A DNA stretch of 64,000 nucleotides from CAWFXC01 sp963819735 (lineage in GTDB: Bacteria; Actinomycetota; Acidimicrobiia; IMCC26256; DASPTH01): NCBI GenBank assembly GCA_963819735.1, contig CAWFXC010000001.1, positions 1,674,001 to 1,738,000 of the forward strand, read 5' to 3'. Positions within the stretch are counted from its first letter, which is position 1. Each line of letters starts with the position of its first letter. The notes below the pieces were generated by a model. The model did no database searches. It had not been told where the DNA came from and was given only the letters and a program-made list of their open reading frames with translations. The translations under genes were made by a program, and so were the position numbers. This document shows positions 52,597 to 60,752 of this stretch, piece by piece.

Positions 52597-53265
52597 GTGC
52601 CTTCCGTTCGCGTCACCACCAACTTCTTCCTGGTGCTCACGCTGTTCGCGAACGCGGTCGTCGCCTTCGCCGTCGTGCTCGGGATCGCGGCACTGGTGTC
52701 GCAGCGGGCGCGCGACGCGGTACACGCGCTCGTCGACGTGTTCGGCCCGCAGTCGATCCTGCTCGCGTGGATCGTGGCCGTCGTCACCACCGCCGGCAGC
52801 CTCTACTACTCGGAGCACGCGGGTTTCATCCCCTGCACGCTGTGCTGGTACCAGCGCATCCTGATGTACCCACTCGTCATCGTCCTCGGGGTCGCCTGGC
52901 TCCGGCGCGACCACCAGGTCTGGAAGACCGCGCTGCCGTTCGTCGCCATCGGCGCGCCGCTCGCGCTCTACCACTGGTTGGTGGAACGGGTGCCCTGGTT
53001 CGCGAGCACCAGCTCCTGCTCACTCGACGTCCCCTGCACCTCGCCCTGGTTCGAGAAGCTGGGCTTCGTCACGTTGGCCTGGATGTCGATGAGCAGCTTC
53101 CTGCTCATCGGGACCCTCCTCGTGTGCTCGATCGTCTTCCGGCGCCACGCCGAGCTCGAGGGCGTCGACGATGTCGACGACTCCGATCCGACCGACCCGG
53201 CTGACCCCGACCGACGAGCGCGTGCGCGCTCGTCGGCCGCGCCGGTCGATACCGTGGTGCCGTGA
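52597..53265 (+). CDS. DsbB/BdbC-like disulfide bond formation protein
   Basis: A 222-residue membrane protein with five helices. IPCTLCWYQRILMYP carries the C-x2-C that reacts with quinone, and SSCSLDVPC the second Cys pair in an outer loop. A charged Asp/Arg-rich tail follows the last helix. It oxidises the partner thioredoxin-fold protein encoded next, passing electrons to the quinone pool. GTG start; the stop overlaps the partner's GTG (GTGA). Confidence 0.9.
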   Translation: MPSVRVTTNFFLVLTLFANAVVAFAVVLGIAALVSQRARDAVHALVDVFGPQSILLAWIVAVVTTAGSLYYSEHAGFIPCTLCWYQRILMYPLVIVLGVAWLRRDHQVWKTALPFVAIGAPLALYHWLVERVPWFASTSSCSLDVPCTSPWFEKLGFVTLAWMSMSSFLLIGTLLVCSIVFRRHAELEGVDDVDDSDPTDPADPDRRARARSSAAPVDTVVP

Positions 53266-53996
53266 GCAACAAGGGCCAGCGGCAGCGCGAGAACCAGAAG
53301 CGCCGGGCGGCCGTCACCGCGGCCCAGAACAACGGGCGACGTACGCGCATCCTGGTCTACGGCGGTCTGCTCGTCCTCGCCATCATCGCCGGGATCGTCG
53401 TGGTTCTCGCGTCGGGCGGCGGCAGCGACGCGCAGGCGACCGCGACCGAGACGGCTCCGGTGAAGGTCACGGGGAGTCCCCTGCCCACCTTCCAGGGTGA
53501 CTCCAGCAACGATCCCGCCATCGGCGACACCATTCCCACGCTCCAGGGTGTCTCGGTGTTCGACGGCAAGCCCGTGGAGATCAAGCCCAACGGCAAGCCG
53601 CAGGCCGTGGTCTTCGTGGCCCACTGGTGCCCGCACTGCCAGGCCGAGGTCCCCCGCCTGGTGAGCCTGGCGAAGAGCGGCGCGTTCAAGGGTGTCGACG
53701 TCTCCGCCGTCGCCACCGGTACCAACTCGGGATACCCGAACTATCCGCCGTCGGCCTGGCTCAAGCGGGTGTCGTGGCCGTTCCCGGTGATGGCCGACAG
53801 CAAGAACTACACCGCGGCCAATGCGTACGGACTCTCGGCGTATCCCTACTTCGTGCTCGTCGATTCCGAGGGCAAGGTGGCCGCACGCGCGTCGGGCGAG
53901 GTCTCCGACAAGGACGTGGTCGCCAACCTCGACGCGCTGAAGGCGGGTCAGCCGCTGCCACTGCTCAAGTCGGGCGCGAGCTCGTCGTCGGGTTAG
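53262..53996 (+). CDS. Membrane-anchored thioredoxin-fold oxidoreductase
   Basis: A 244-residue protein: basic cytosolic lead, one helix (ILVYGGLLVLAIIAGIVVVL, about 29-48), and an outer thioredoxin-fold domain with VVFVAHWCPHCQAEVPRLV (C-x2-C near residues 126-129) and the cis-Pro in LSAYPYFVLVD. With the preceding DsbB/BdbC it forms an oxidative folding pair outside the membrane. Start GTG at 53262, four-base overlap. Confidence 0.9.
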   Translation: MSNKGQRQRENQKRRAAVTAAQNNGRRTRILVYGGLLVLAIIAGIVVVLASGGGSDAQATATETAPVKVTGSPLPTFQGDSSNDPAIGDTIPTLQGVSVFDGKPVEIKPNGKPQAVVFVAHWCPHCQAEVPRLVSLAKSGAFKGVDVSAVATGTNSGYPNYPPSAWLKRVSWPFPVMADSKNYTAANAYGLSAYPYFVLVDSEGKVAARASGEVSDKDVVANLDALKAGQPLPLLKSGASSSSG

Positions 53997-54017
53997 GCGC
54001 TCACCCGCGACACGCCG

Positions 54018-54497
54018 TCAGGCGCAAGTGACGCAGACGCCGACGAGGTCGACGCGGTGGTGCTGCGTCTGGAATCCCGTCGTGCGTGTGATCTCCTCGG
54101 CGGCGGCCGCCACCGATCGCTCGAGTCCGGCCGACGCGGGGACGTCCTCGACCCGGCCGCACGACGCGCAGATCAAGTGGTGGTGGTGCCCGGTGAGGTC
54201 CTCGGTGAGCTCCCACCGGGCGAACTCGTCGGTTCCCACGACGCGGTGGACAATGCCGGCGTCTTCGAGCACCACGAGGTTGCGGTAGACGGAGCTCTGC
54301 GCGAGCCGGGGCCGATCCTCGAGGATCTCGGGGATCGTCAGCGGCCGGGGCGCGGCGGTGAGCGAGTCGATCAGTGCTTCGCGGTTGGCCGTGAGCCGTT
54401 GCCCGACGCTGCGGAGCCGGGCGGCCGCGGTGTCGCGCACCTCGTCGGCTGGGCCATGCGTTTCGTGGTGGGCGCTCTCGTTCGCGCTCGCGGCCAT
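54018..54497 (-). CDS. Fur-family metalloregulator (Zur-like)
   Basis: A 159-residue protein: winged helix (RLTANREALIDSLTAAPRPL, LAQSSVYRNLVVLEDAGIV), HHHHLICASCGRVEDVP with metal-binding His and the first C-x2-C, and VGVCVTCA with the second C-x2-C at the extreme end. The two C-x2-C pairs form the structural zinc site. Zur is favoured because of the zinc transporters 4 kb away and the Zur-like box there; Fur or PerR cannot be excluded. Its N-terminal 25 residues are variable. Confidence 0.85.
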   Translation of the reverse strand: MAASANESAHHETHGPADEVRDTAAARLRSVGQRLTANREALIDSLTAAPRPLTIPEILEDRPRLAQSSVYRNLVVLEDAGIVHRVVGTDEFARWELTEDLTGHHHHLICASCGRVEDVPASAGLERSVAAAAEEITRTTGFQTQHHRVDLVGVCVTCA

Positions 54498-54553
54498 GGC
54501 ATCGATGCTACCGGTCCCGTCGCCGGGATTCCCGCGGCCGCTACGGTCGCAGC

Positions 54554-55327
54554 TTGGATCCGACCGCTCGCTTCACCGAGATCGTGGCCTCCCCGGAGTC
54601 CGAGATCGCGCTCGACGAGGCCGCGCTCCTGATCGCCGCGCACGCGCACCCCGATCTCGATGTCGACGCACGGCTCGCGCAGGTCGACGCGCTGGCGGCG
54701 AGCGCCGCGGGGTTGAGTGCGAACGAGGTGGCGACCTTCCTGTTCGTCGACCAGGGGTTCGCGGGGAACACCGACGACTACGCCGACCCGCGCAACTCCT
54801 ATCTCGACGACGTGCTCGACCGGCGGCTCGGGATCCCGATCACGCTGAGCGTGCTCATGATCGAGGTGGGCCGACGCAACAGGCTCCCGTTCCACGGTGT
54901 CGGCATGCCCGGCCACTTCCTCGTGAGCGGCGGACCCGGCGAGTGGTTCGACCCGTTCAACGGCGGTGTCCGGCTCGACCTCGCGGGGTGTGCCGACCGG
55001 TTCGCGGAGACGCAGTCGCGTGCCGCGTTCCGGCCGCAGTTCCTGATGCCGGTCGGGCCGCGTCGCATCCTCGAACGCATGCTGGGGAACCTGCAGCACT
55101 CGTTGCTCACGCGCGATCCGGCGTCGGTAGCGTGGGTCACGCGGCTGCGGTTGCGGATCCCCGGGATCACGCTGAGCCAGCGCGGGGAGTTGGCGGGCCT
55201 GCTCGGGAGCCTCGGGCACTTCTCCGAAGCCGCACGCGAGCTCGACGTGCTCGCGCGCGAACTGCCGGGCGACGGCGGGGAGCAAGCCGCCCGCGCCGCG
55301 GCGCGCCTGCGAGCGCGCGCCAACTGA
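54554..55327 (+). CDS. SirB1-type transglutaminase-like protein
   Basis: A 257-residue cytosolic protein. LFVDQGFAGNTDDYADPRNS, LDDVLDRRLGIPITLSVLMI and FHGVGMPGHFLVSG are the conserved order of the SirB1/DUF transglutaminase-like family, in which the catalytic Cys is replaced, as here. The C-terminus is TPR-like (LGSLGHFSEAARELDVLAR). Function not known. TTG start at 54554; divergent from the Fur gene, with 56 bp between. Confidence 0.82.
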   Translation: MDPTARFTEIVASPESEIALDEAALLIAAHAHPDLDVDARLAQVDALAASAAGLSANEVATFLFVDQGFAGNTDDYADPRNSYLDDVLDRRLGIPITLSVLMIEVGRRNRLPFHGVGMPGHFLVSGGPGEWFDPFNGGVRLDLAGCADRFAETQSRAAFRPQFLMPVGPRRILERMLGNLQHSLLTRDPASVAWVTRLRLRIPGITLSQRGELAGLLGSLGHFSEAARELDVLARELPGDGGEQAARAAARLRARAN

Positions 55328-55352
55328 CGGCGTCCCCCGCTAGCGTTCTGGG

Positions 55353-55982
55353 GTGCCCGGGAAGACGCTGCCGATGTTCCCGATCGGGTCCGTGCTGTTC
55401 CCGCACGCGTTGCTCCCACTCCACATCTTCGAGGAGCGCTACCGCGTGCTCGCGGAGACGTGCCTGCGTGGCGACGGACGATTCGGTGTCGTGCTGATCG
55501 AGCGCGGCTACGAGGTCGGCGGCGGTGACACGCGATTCGGCGTGGGCACCGTGGCCCGCATCGTGGAGGCCGCGCGCACACCCGACGGCCGGTACCTGCT
55601 CTCCACCGTCGGCACCGAGCGCTTCCGCATCCGCCGCTGGCTGGCCGACGACCCCTTCCCGCGCGCGGAGATCGACCTGATCGACGAACCCCGGCGGGTG
55701 CCGGCGACGGTCGGCGACCGCGCGGTCGAGATCCAGCGGCTCCTCGGCCGCGTGCTGGCGATGAGCGCGGAGCTGGGCGAACCGGCGGCACCGGTCGACG
55801 CGGCCCGGCTCGACCCCGATCCGCTGCGCGCGTCGTTCGAGGCGGCGGCGGTGGCGCCGATCGGTCCGCTCGACGCGCAGCGGCTGCTCGAAGCTGACGA
55901 CCCGCGCGATCGCTTCGACCGGCTCGAAGCGCTGCTCGTCGACACCGCCGAGGTCCTCGAGCTCCGCCTCGCCGGCGGCTGA
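55353..55982 (+). CDS. Lon N-terminal (LON substrate-binding) domain protein
   Basis: A 209-residue stand-alone domain without the Lon ATPase or protease. MFPIGSVLFPHALLPLHIFE and ERYRVLAETCL open the fold, FGVGTVARIVEAARTPDGRY and YLLSTVGTERFRI continue it, ending in a helical half. Such proteins are common in actinobacteria and may bind unfolded segments. GTG start; 25 bp after the SirB1-like gene, likely the same operon. Confidence 0.88.
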   Translation: MPGKTLPMFPIGSVLFPHALLPLHIFEERYRVLAETCLRGDGRFGVVLIERGYEVGGGDTRFGVGTVARIVEAARTPDGRYLLSTVGTERFRIRRWLADDPFPRAEIDLIDEPRRVPATVGDRAVEIQRLLGRVLAMSAELGEPAAPVDAARLDPDPLRASFEAAAVAPIGPLDAQRLLEADDPRDRFDRLEALLVDTAEVLELRLAGG

Positions 55983-56070
55983 CCCGGCACGCGATCGCCG
56001 CCCGGTCGACGCCCGGTCGACCCCGGTCGACACCGGTGGGCCGTGCACGGGCCCGGGTACCCTGAGCCGC

Positions 56071-56409
56071 ATGACTCCCGACGATGCACGCGAACGTCTC
56101 CTGGCCGAGCAGGCACGGGTCGAGGGACTCATCGGCGAGTTCCGGGGTGAGCTCGGCGAACCCGAGGCCGACGACGGCTCCGAGCTCACCGATCCCGCCG
56201 ACAACGCGTCCGACACCTTCGAGCGCGAGAAGGATCTCTCGATCCTCGAGCAGCTCGAGTCCGAGTTGGCCGAACTCCAGGCCGCGCTCGAACGCGTCGA
56301 CAACGGCACCTACGGGATCGACGAGGTCACCGGTGAGCCGATCGATCCCGCTCGCCTGGACGCGCTGCCGACGGCCCGTACGAACGTGAACGCCGGAGCC
56401 GACAACTGA
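56071..56409 (+). CDS. TraR/DksA-like protein without zinc ligands
   Basis: A 112-residue coiled-coil protein. The front helix pair ends with NASDTFEREKDLSILEQLES and ALERVDNGTYG, exactly as in DksA/TraR proteins. In the finger, YGICEVCGEPI of the family is YGIDEVTGEPI here, and the second pair (ATLCVEC) is ARTNVNA, so all four zinc Cys are replaced. The fold is probably kept without metal. Its stop is shared with the CTG start of the next gene. Confidence 0.85.
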   Translation: MTPDDARERLLAEQARVEGLIGEFRGELGEPEADDGSELTDPADNASDTFEREKDLSILEQLESELAELQAALERVDNGTYGIDEVTGEPIDPARLDALPTARTNVNAGADN

Positions 56410-56651
56410 GCGTCCGGCTGCGGCTGTTCGCCCAGGCACGCGAAGCCGCCGGGCGCTCGCACGACACCGTCGACGCCGCGACGCTCGGCGCGGCGCTCGA
56501 CGCGGCGCGAGCCCGCTACGGAACCGAGTTCGGGCGCGTGCTCGACAACGCGCGCGTGTGGGTCAACGGCGACGAACCGGCCGACGGTCCCGCCACCGTG
56601 CTCGAAGACGGTGACGAGGTGGCGGTGCTCCCACCGGTCAGCGGCGGCTGA
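56406..56651 (+). CDS. MoaD/ThiS-family sulfur carrier, CTG start
   Basis: From the CTG at 56406 the frame gives 81 residues: SVRLRLFAQAREAAGRSHDT, LDNARVWVNGDEP, VLEDGDEVAVLPPVSGG. The strand order, VRLRLFAQAREAAG front and the diglycine end PPVSGG are diagnostic of MoaD-type ubiquitin-like sulfur carriers, which are activated by MoeB and pass sulfur to molybdopterin. No ATG, GTG or TTG is near in frame; CTG overlaps the upstream TGA as CTGA, like the ATGA overlaps of other pairs here. A link to the molybdoenzyme 48 kb away is possible. Confidence 0.8.
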   Translation: MSVRLRLFAQAREAAGRSHDTVDAATLGAALDAARARYGTEFGRVLDNARVWVNGDEPADGPATVLEDGDEVAVLPPVSGG

Positions 56652-57897
56652 CCCCACCGACGGCCACGATCGCGGCGACCATCTTGTAGGCCGCCTCCGC
56701 GGGCCCGATCTCGTCGGGCCGCAGCAGGTTGGCCATGATCCGCAGCACCCACTCCATCAGCGGACGGGACTGCATCCCCACGCGCGTGAGCTCGCGCATC
56801 ACCGCGGGGTTGCCGATGGCGGTGACGAACGCCCGTGCCACCTTCCAATACAGGCCGTAGATCGCTTCGAGCTCCGCGGGGTAGCGGGTGAGCGCCAGGC
56901 CGTCGCCGGTGGTGAGCGCCTCCGACACCGCGCTCGCGGCCAGGCGGCCGGTCTCGTACGCGAGCGAGATGCCTTCGCCGTTGAACGGGTTCACGGAGCC
57001 GGCCGCGTCGCCGACCACCAGCCAGGTGGGGCCGACGTTGGGGGTGACCGACCCGCCGGTGGGGAGCTTGCCGCCCGTGGGTGCCCCGCACGACGTCTCG
57101 GGCGTGATGCCCCACCGCTCGGGCGCGGTGGCGATGAACGCGTCCATCAGCTTGCTCGTGTTGACCGACTTCCAGCCGGCAAAGGTGGACAAGAGGCCCA
57201 CGCCGACGTTGACGGTGCCGTCGCCCACCGGGAAGATCCAGCCGTAGCCCGGGAGGTGGTTGCCCTCGCGATCGCGCAGATCAAGATGGCTCTCGATCCA
57301 CGGCTCGTCGTGGTACGGGCTCGTGAAGTAGCCGCGCACCGCGACCCCCAGGGGATAGGTGCGATCACGTGCGGTGCCGAGGGCGCGGCCGAAGCGCGAG
57401 TTGGCGCCGTCGGCGACCACCAGGTACTTCGCCCGTACGCCCTGGCTGACGCCGTCACGGCGAAGTAACGCGCCGGTTACGAGACCGTCCTCGACCAGCG
57501 GCTCGACGGCCTCGGTACCCGACCAGAGGGTCGCGCCCGCCTTCACCGCGCGCTCGGCGACCATCTCGTCGAGATCGCGGCGGCGGATCACGTAGCCGTA
57601 GGGCGGGAAGTCGGGATGGTCCGGCCACTGCAGCTCGAGGGTGACACCGTGCGCGATCGAACGGAGCCCGTCGAAGCGCAGCGAGTTCGAGAGCGGTTCG
57701 GCCAGCCCCATGTCGTGCAGCTGGCGCACCGCCCGGGGCGTGAGGCCGTCGCCGCAGGTCTTCTCGCGGGGGAATCGCTTCTTCTCGACGACGAGCACGC
57801 GATGGCCGGCCTCGGCCAGCCAGAACGCGGCGGCCGCGCCCGCCGGCCCGCCGCCGACGACGAGCACATCCCAGATGTCCGGGGTCTCCGGTGTCAT
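56638..57897 (-). CDS. Geranylgeranyl-reductase-family flavoprotein (MenJ-like)
   Basis: A 419-residue FAD enzyme. DVLVVGGGPAGAAAAFWLAE is the FAD motif, KKRFPREKTCGDGLTPRAV the hallmark of the family, and VVGDAAGSVNPFNGEGISLA the second FAD contact. Relatives saturate isoprenoid chains; in mycobacteria MenJ reduces one double bond of the menaquinone tail. Placed beside the cytochrome bc operon, a quinone role is likely. The ATG at 57897 is preferred over 57936. Its end overlaps the MoaD-like gene tail-to-tail by 14 bp. Confidence 0.85.
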   Translation of the reverse strand: MTPETPDIWDVLVVGGGPAGAAAAFWLAEAGHRVLVVEKKRFPREKTCGDGLTPRAVRQLHDMGLAEPLSNSLRFDGLRSIAHGVTLELQWPDHPDFPPYGYVIRRRDLDEMVAERAVKAGATLWSGTEAVEPLVEDGLVTGALLRRDGVSQGVRAKYLVVADGANSRFGRALGTARDRTYPLGVAVRGYFTSPYHDEPWIESHLDLRDREGNHLPGYGWIFPVGDGTVNVGVGLLSTFAGWKSVNTSKLMDAFIATAPERWGITPETSCGAPTGGKLPTGGSVTPNVGPTWLVVGDAAGSVNPFNGEGISLAYETGRLAASAVSEALTTGDGLALTRYPAELEAIYGLYWKVARAFVTAIGNPAVMRELTRVGMQSRPLMEWVLRIMANLLRPDEIGPAEAAYKMVAAIVAVGGVSRR

Positions 57898-58091
57898 CGT
57901 GGTGCCCTGGTCGGGGCTTGTGCGCTTGTGATCCACAGGCCGTGCTTCACCCGGTCATCGTCGCGCGCCGAAGACCTCGTTGACTCACCGGCGCGCGACA
58001 CGTCGATAGGCACCGGGCTCAGATAGCGTGATAGGAAACCGACTGCCTCTCATCCCACCACCCCTGTGCTTCGAGAAGGACGACAGGCCCG

Positions 58092-58625
58092 ATGCCCAAC
58101 CTGATCCCGGACTGGTTGCCATGGATGCGGCCTGCGGGCCGGCTGATCCTGAGCATCGCCTTCTTCGTGATCGGTCTGATCATCGTCTTCGTCCTCATGC
58201 GTCGGCCGAAGCCGGATCGACCGGCGACGTGGTCCGAGTGCATCGCCGGCGCAGTCGGTGTGTTCGGCATGATGACGCTCGCGTACGCCGTCATCCCGCA
58301 CGAGTGGATCACGTTCTCCGACAAGTACCTCCAGTGGGACACCACCGTGTTCGTGTTCCGCAGCCACCAGAAGATGTTGTTCTTCCCGTGGAACTGGCCG
58401 TTCAATTTCGACAAGCACAACATCCGCGACATCATCGTGGTCGTCATCTACGGCATCGGGATCGGGCTGAACATCGCGCTGTTCTCGATGTGGCAGAAGC
58501 GCGGCATCGAGAAGGCCGACGCGCCCGCGGAGAAGGCGCGTACTTCGCGCTTCGGCCGACCGCTGCGGCGCCGGGCCAACGAGCCCGCGACGGCCGGCGC
58601 CAGCGCGAACGGTGGTGACGCCTGA
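58092..58625 (+). CDS. Membrane protein of the cytochrome bc operon
   Basis: A 177-residue protein with three helices (LILSIAFFVIGLIIVFVLMR, CIAGAVGVFGMMTLAYAVIP, IIVVVIYGIGIGLNIALFSM) separated by a His/Trp-rich loop (HEWITFSDKYLQW, FPWNWPFNFDKHNI). First gene of the operon, with GAGAAGGA upstream. Its stop shares one base with the next ATG. The loop aromatic and His residues suggest a membrane redox or structural subunit; I know no family name. Confidence 0.75.
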   Translation: MPNLIPDWLPWMRPAGRLILSIAFFVIGLIIVFVLMRRPKPDRPATWSECIAGAVGVFGMMTLAYAVIPHEWITFSDKYLQWDTTVFVFRSHQKMLFFPWNWPFNFDKHNIRDIIVVVIYGIGIGLNIALFSMWQKRGIEKADAPAEKARTSRFGRPLRRRANEPATAGASANGGDA

Positions 58626-59038
58626 TGGCCCGCACCGACGCCAACCCGCCCATGCCCGACTTCTCCACCGACTATGAGCTGCAGGAAGTCGACCCGTCCT
58701 ACCTGACCGCATCGGTGAAGCCGAAGCAGTTCCTGCACATCGACCAGGCGGAATGCATCCTCTGCGAGGGCTGCGTCGACATCTGCCCGTGGAAGTGCAT
58801 CCACATGGTGTCGGTCAGCGCGATCAGCGACTCCGTGAACACCGAGCAGCCCGGCGAGGACCCGAGGGACCACGTCGCGTTCATCGTCGACGAAGACATC
58901 TGCACGCGCTGCGCGCTCTGCGTCGACCGGTGCCCCACCGGGGTCATCATCCTCGGCAAGCTCCAACCCGACATCGCCGAAGGCGATCTCCATACCCGCA
59001 CCGCCAGGCACGGCTACGCCTACGGCGTGCGGTTCTGA
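58625..59038 (+). CDS. Two-cluster ferredoxin-like protein
   Basis: A 137-residue iron-sulfur protein. ECILCEGCVDICPWKC and DICTRCALCVDRCPTGV are two C-x2-C-x2-C-x3-C sets for two [4Fe-4S] clusters, with a longer linker between them. The first 35 residues are Pro-rich. Located between membrane subunits of the bc operon, it probably carries electrons to or from the complex. Confidence 0.92.
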   Translation: MARTDANPPMPDFSTDYELQEVDPSYLTASVKPKQFLHIDQAECILCEGCVDICPWKCIHMVSVSAISDSVNTEQPGEDPRDHVAFIVDEDICTRCALCVDRCPTGVIILGKLQPDIAEGDLHTRTARHGYAYGVRF

Positions 59039-59065
59039 ACCACAGGTTTTCGAGGAGACAGCTTC

Positions 59066-59872
59066 GTGGCCAACGGTAACGGCACCAACGGCAGCAGCAA
59101 CGGGCACGGCGGCGGCGTCAAGGTCGGCGAGGCGCTCGAGAAGGTCGACGAGAAGGTCCGCGGCTCACAGGCTTGGACCTCCATCTTCCGGCCCGGCTCG
59201 GTGTTCCGCCGGGGCTACACCGACAGCCCCCGGAACCGCTCCTACGTGATCATGAACAACGTGCTGTACCACCTTCACCCGGTGAAGGTGAAGCGGCACG
59301 CGGTGAAGGTCTCCTACACGCTGTGCCTCGGCGGCCTGTCGTTCTTCCTCTTCATCCTGCTCACCGTCACCGGCATCTTCCTGATGTTCTTCTACCGGCC
59401 GACGGCGGCGGCCGCGTGGCCGACGGTGCAGACCCTCGAGACCGCCGTCACCTTCGGCTCGCTCGTGCGCAACATGCATCGATGGGCGGCGCACCTCATG
59501 GTGCTCACCGTGTTCCTGCACATGAGTCGCGTCTTCTATCACGGCGCCTACAAGGCACCCCGCGAGTTCAACTGGGTGATCGGCGTCATCCTGCTCACGC
59601 TCACGCTGCTGCTCTCGTTCACCGGCTACCTGCTCCCGTGGGACCAGTTGGCGCTGTGGGCGGTGACGGTCGGCACGAACATGATGGGGTACACCCCGGT
59701 GTTCGGGAGCTCGATCAAGTACGTCCTGCTGGGGTCGAAGGAGATCGGCAACGAGACGCTCCTTCGTTGGTACGTCCTCCATGTGCTGCTGTTGCCATTC
59801 GTCATCGTCATCTTCATGGCGGTGCACTTCTGGCGCGTCCGTAAGGACGGCGGCATCTCCGGTCCGCTGTAG
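59066..59872 (+). CDS. Cytochrome b, N-terminal half (haem-binding)
   Basis: A 268-residue subunit equal to the cytochrome b6-like half of cytochrome b. Four helices: LSFFLFILLTVTGIFLMFFY; RNMHRWAAHLMVLTVFLHMS; WVIGVILLTLTLLLSFTGYL; and WYVLHVLLLPFVIVIFMAVH. His in the second and fourth helices ligate two b haems. LLPWDQLALWAVTVG is the conserved segment before the third loop. The Gly/Asn/Ser-rich 20-residue front is unusual. GTG start. Confidence 0.92.
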   Translation: MANGNGTNGSSNGHGGGVKVGEALEKVDEKVRGSQAWTSIFRPGSVFRRGYTDSPRNRSYVIMNNVLYHLHPVKVKRHAVKVSYTLCLGGLSFFLFILLTVTGIFLMFFYRPTAAAAWPTVQTLETAVTFGSLVRNMHRWAAHLMVLTVFLHMSRVFYHGAYKAPREFNWVIGVILLTLTLLLSFTGYLLPWDQLALWAVTVGTNMMGYTPVFGSSIKYVLLGSKEIGNETLLRWYVLHVLLLPFVIVIFMAVHFWRVRKDGGISGPL

Positions 59873-59889
59873 AAGAGGGGAGCTGATCG

Positions 59890-60738
59890 ATGACCGACAT
59901 CCCTGACCATCTTCTCCAGCGCAGCAAAGAGCGCCGGAGGGCGCTCGGTCTCCCCGTCCCCGGTGAGGAGGGCGGCGAAGCCGAGGCGCCGGCTGCCGAC
60001 GCGCCCGCGGAGGAAGCCGCCGCGCCCGCGGCCGAGATCCCGGCGGCGGCGGCGGCGTCGTCCGAACCCGCCGCCGACGTCGAGACGTCGAGCGGCACCA
60101 AGATTCCCGCCCACCTGCTCGAACGGGCCAAGCGCCGCCGGGCCGCGGCGGGCGGTGGGGGTGGCGACGTCGCCGCCGCCGGTGCCGCGGGCGCCGCAGC
60201 CGCCACCGCGACCCTCCCGGCCCCCACCACGACGGGACCCGGCGGTCACACCCAGCGGCTGCTCACCGTCGTCAAGTCGGGATCGATCCAGCAGACCCGC
60301 GCCGAGGCGCAGGACAAGGTGCACACCTGGCCGCACCTCCTGGTGATCGAGTTCGCCGCGATCCTGATCGTCACGGCGGGTCTCCTCATCTTCTCCGCGT
60401 TGGTGAAGGCACCGCTGCTCGGCCTGGCCGACTTCAACAAGACGCCGAACCCGTCGAAGGCGCCGTGGTACTTCCTGGGGCTGCAGGAACTGCTCACCAT
60501 GTTCAACCCGCAGATCGCGGGTGTGCTCATCCCCGGCGTGGCGCTGATCCTGCTGATGTTCGCGCCGTTCATCGACAAGAACCCGTCCACCAAGCCGAAG
60601 GACCGCAAGTTCGCGGTCGCCATCTTCACGGTCTTCGTCCTGATGTGGGCGGTGCTCGTCATTCTCGGTTCGTTCTTCCGGGGCCCCGGCTTCAACTTCG
60701 TGTTGCCCTGGAAGGACGGGATCTTCTTTGAGTTGTAG
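59890..60738 (+). CDS. Cytochrome b, C-terminal half (subunit-IV-like)
   Basis: A 282-residue subunit. The last 150 residues hold three helices and PNPSKAPWYFLGLQELL, the quinol-site segment of b6f subunit IV (in place of PEWY). The first 130 residues are not from the family: they contain IPDHLLQRSKERRRALG (4-20) and IPAHLLERAKRRRAAAG (about 74-90), a repeated basic motif, joined by Ala/Pro/Glu-rich stretches. These could dock to the cytosolic face of the complex. Starts 17 bp after the b6-like gene. Confidence 0.9.
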   Translation: MTDIPDHLLQRSKERRRALGLPVPGEEGGEAEAPAADAPAEEAAAPAAEIPAAAAASSEPAADVETSSGTKIPAHLLERAKRRRAAAGGGGGDVAAAGAAGAAAATATLPAPTTTGPGGHTQRLLTVVKSGSIQQTRAEAQDKVHTWPHLLVIEFAAILIVTAGLLIFSALVKAPLLGLADFNKTPNPSKAPWYFLGLQELLTMFNPQIAGVLIPGVALILLMFAPFIDKNPSTKPKDRKFAVAIFTVFVLMWAVLVILGSFFRGPGFNFVLPWKDGIFFEL

Positions 60739-60752
60739 TAGGAGCAACTGAC

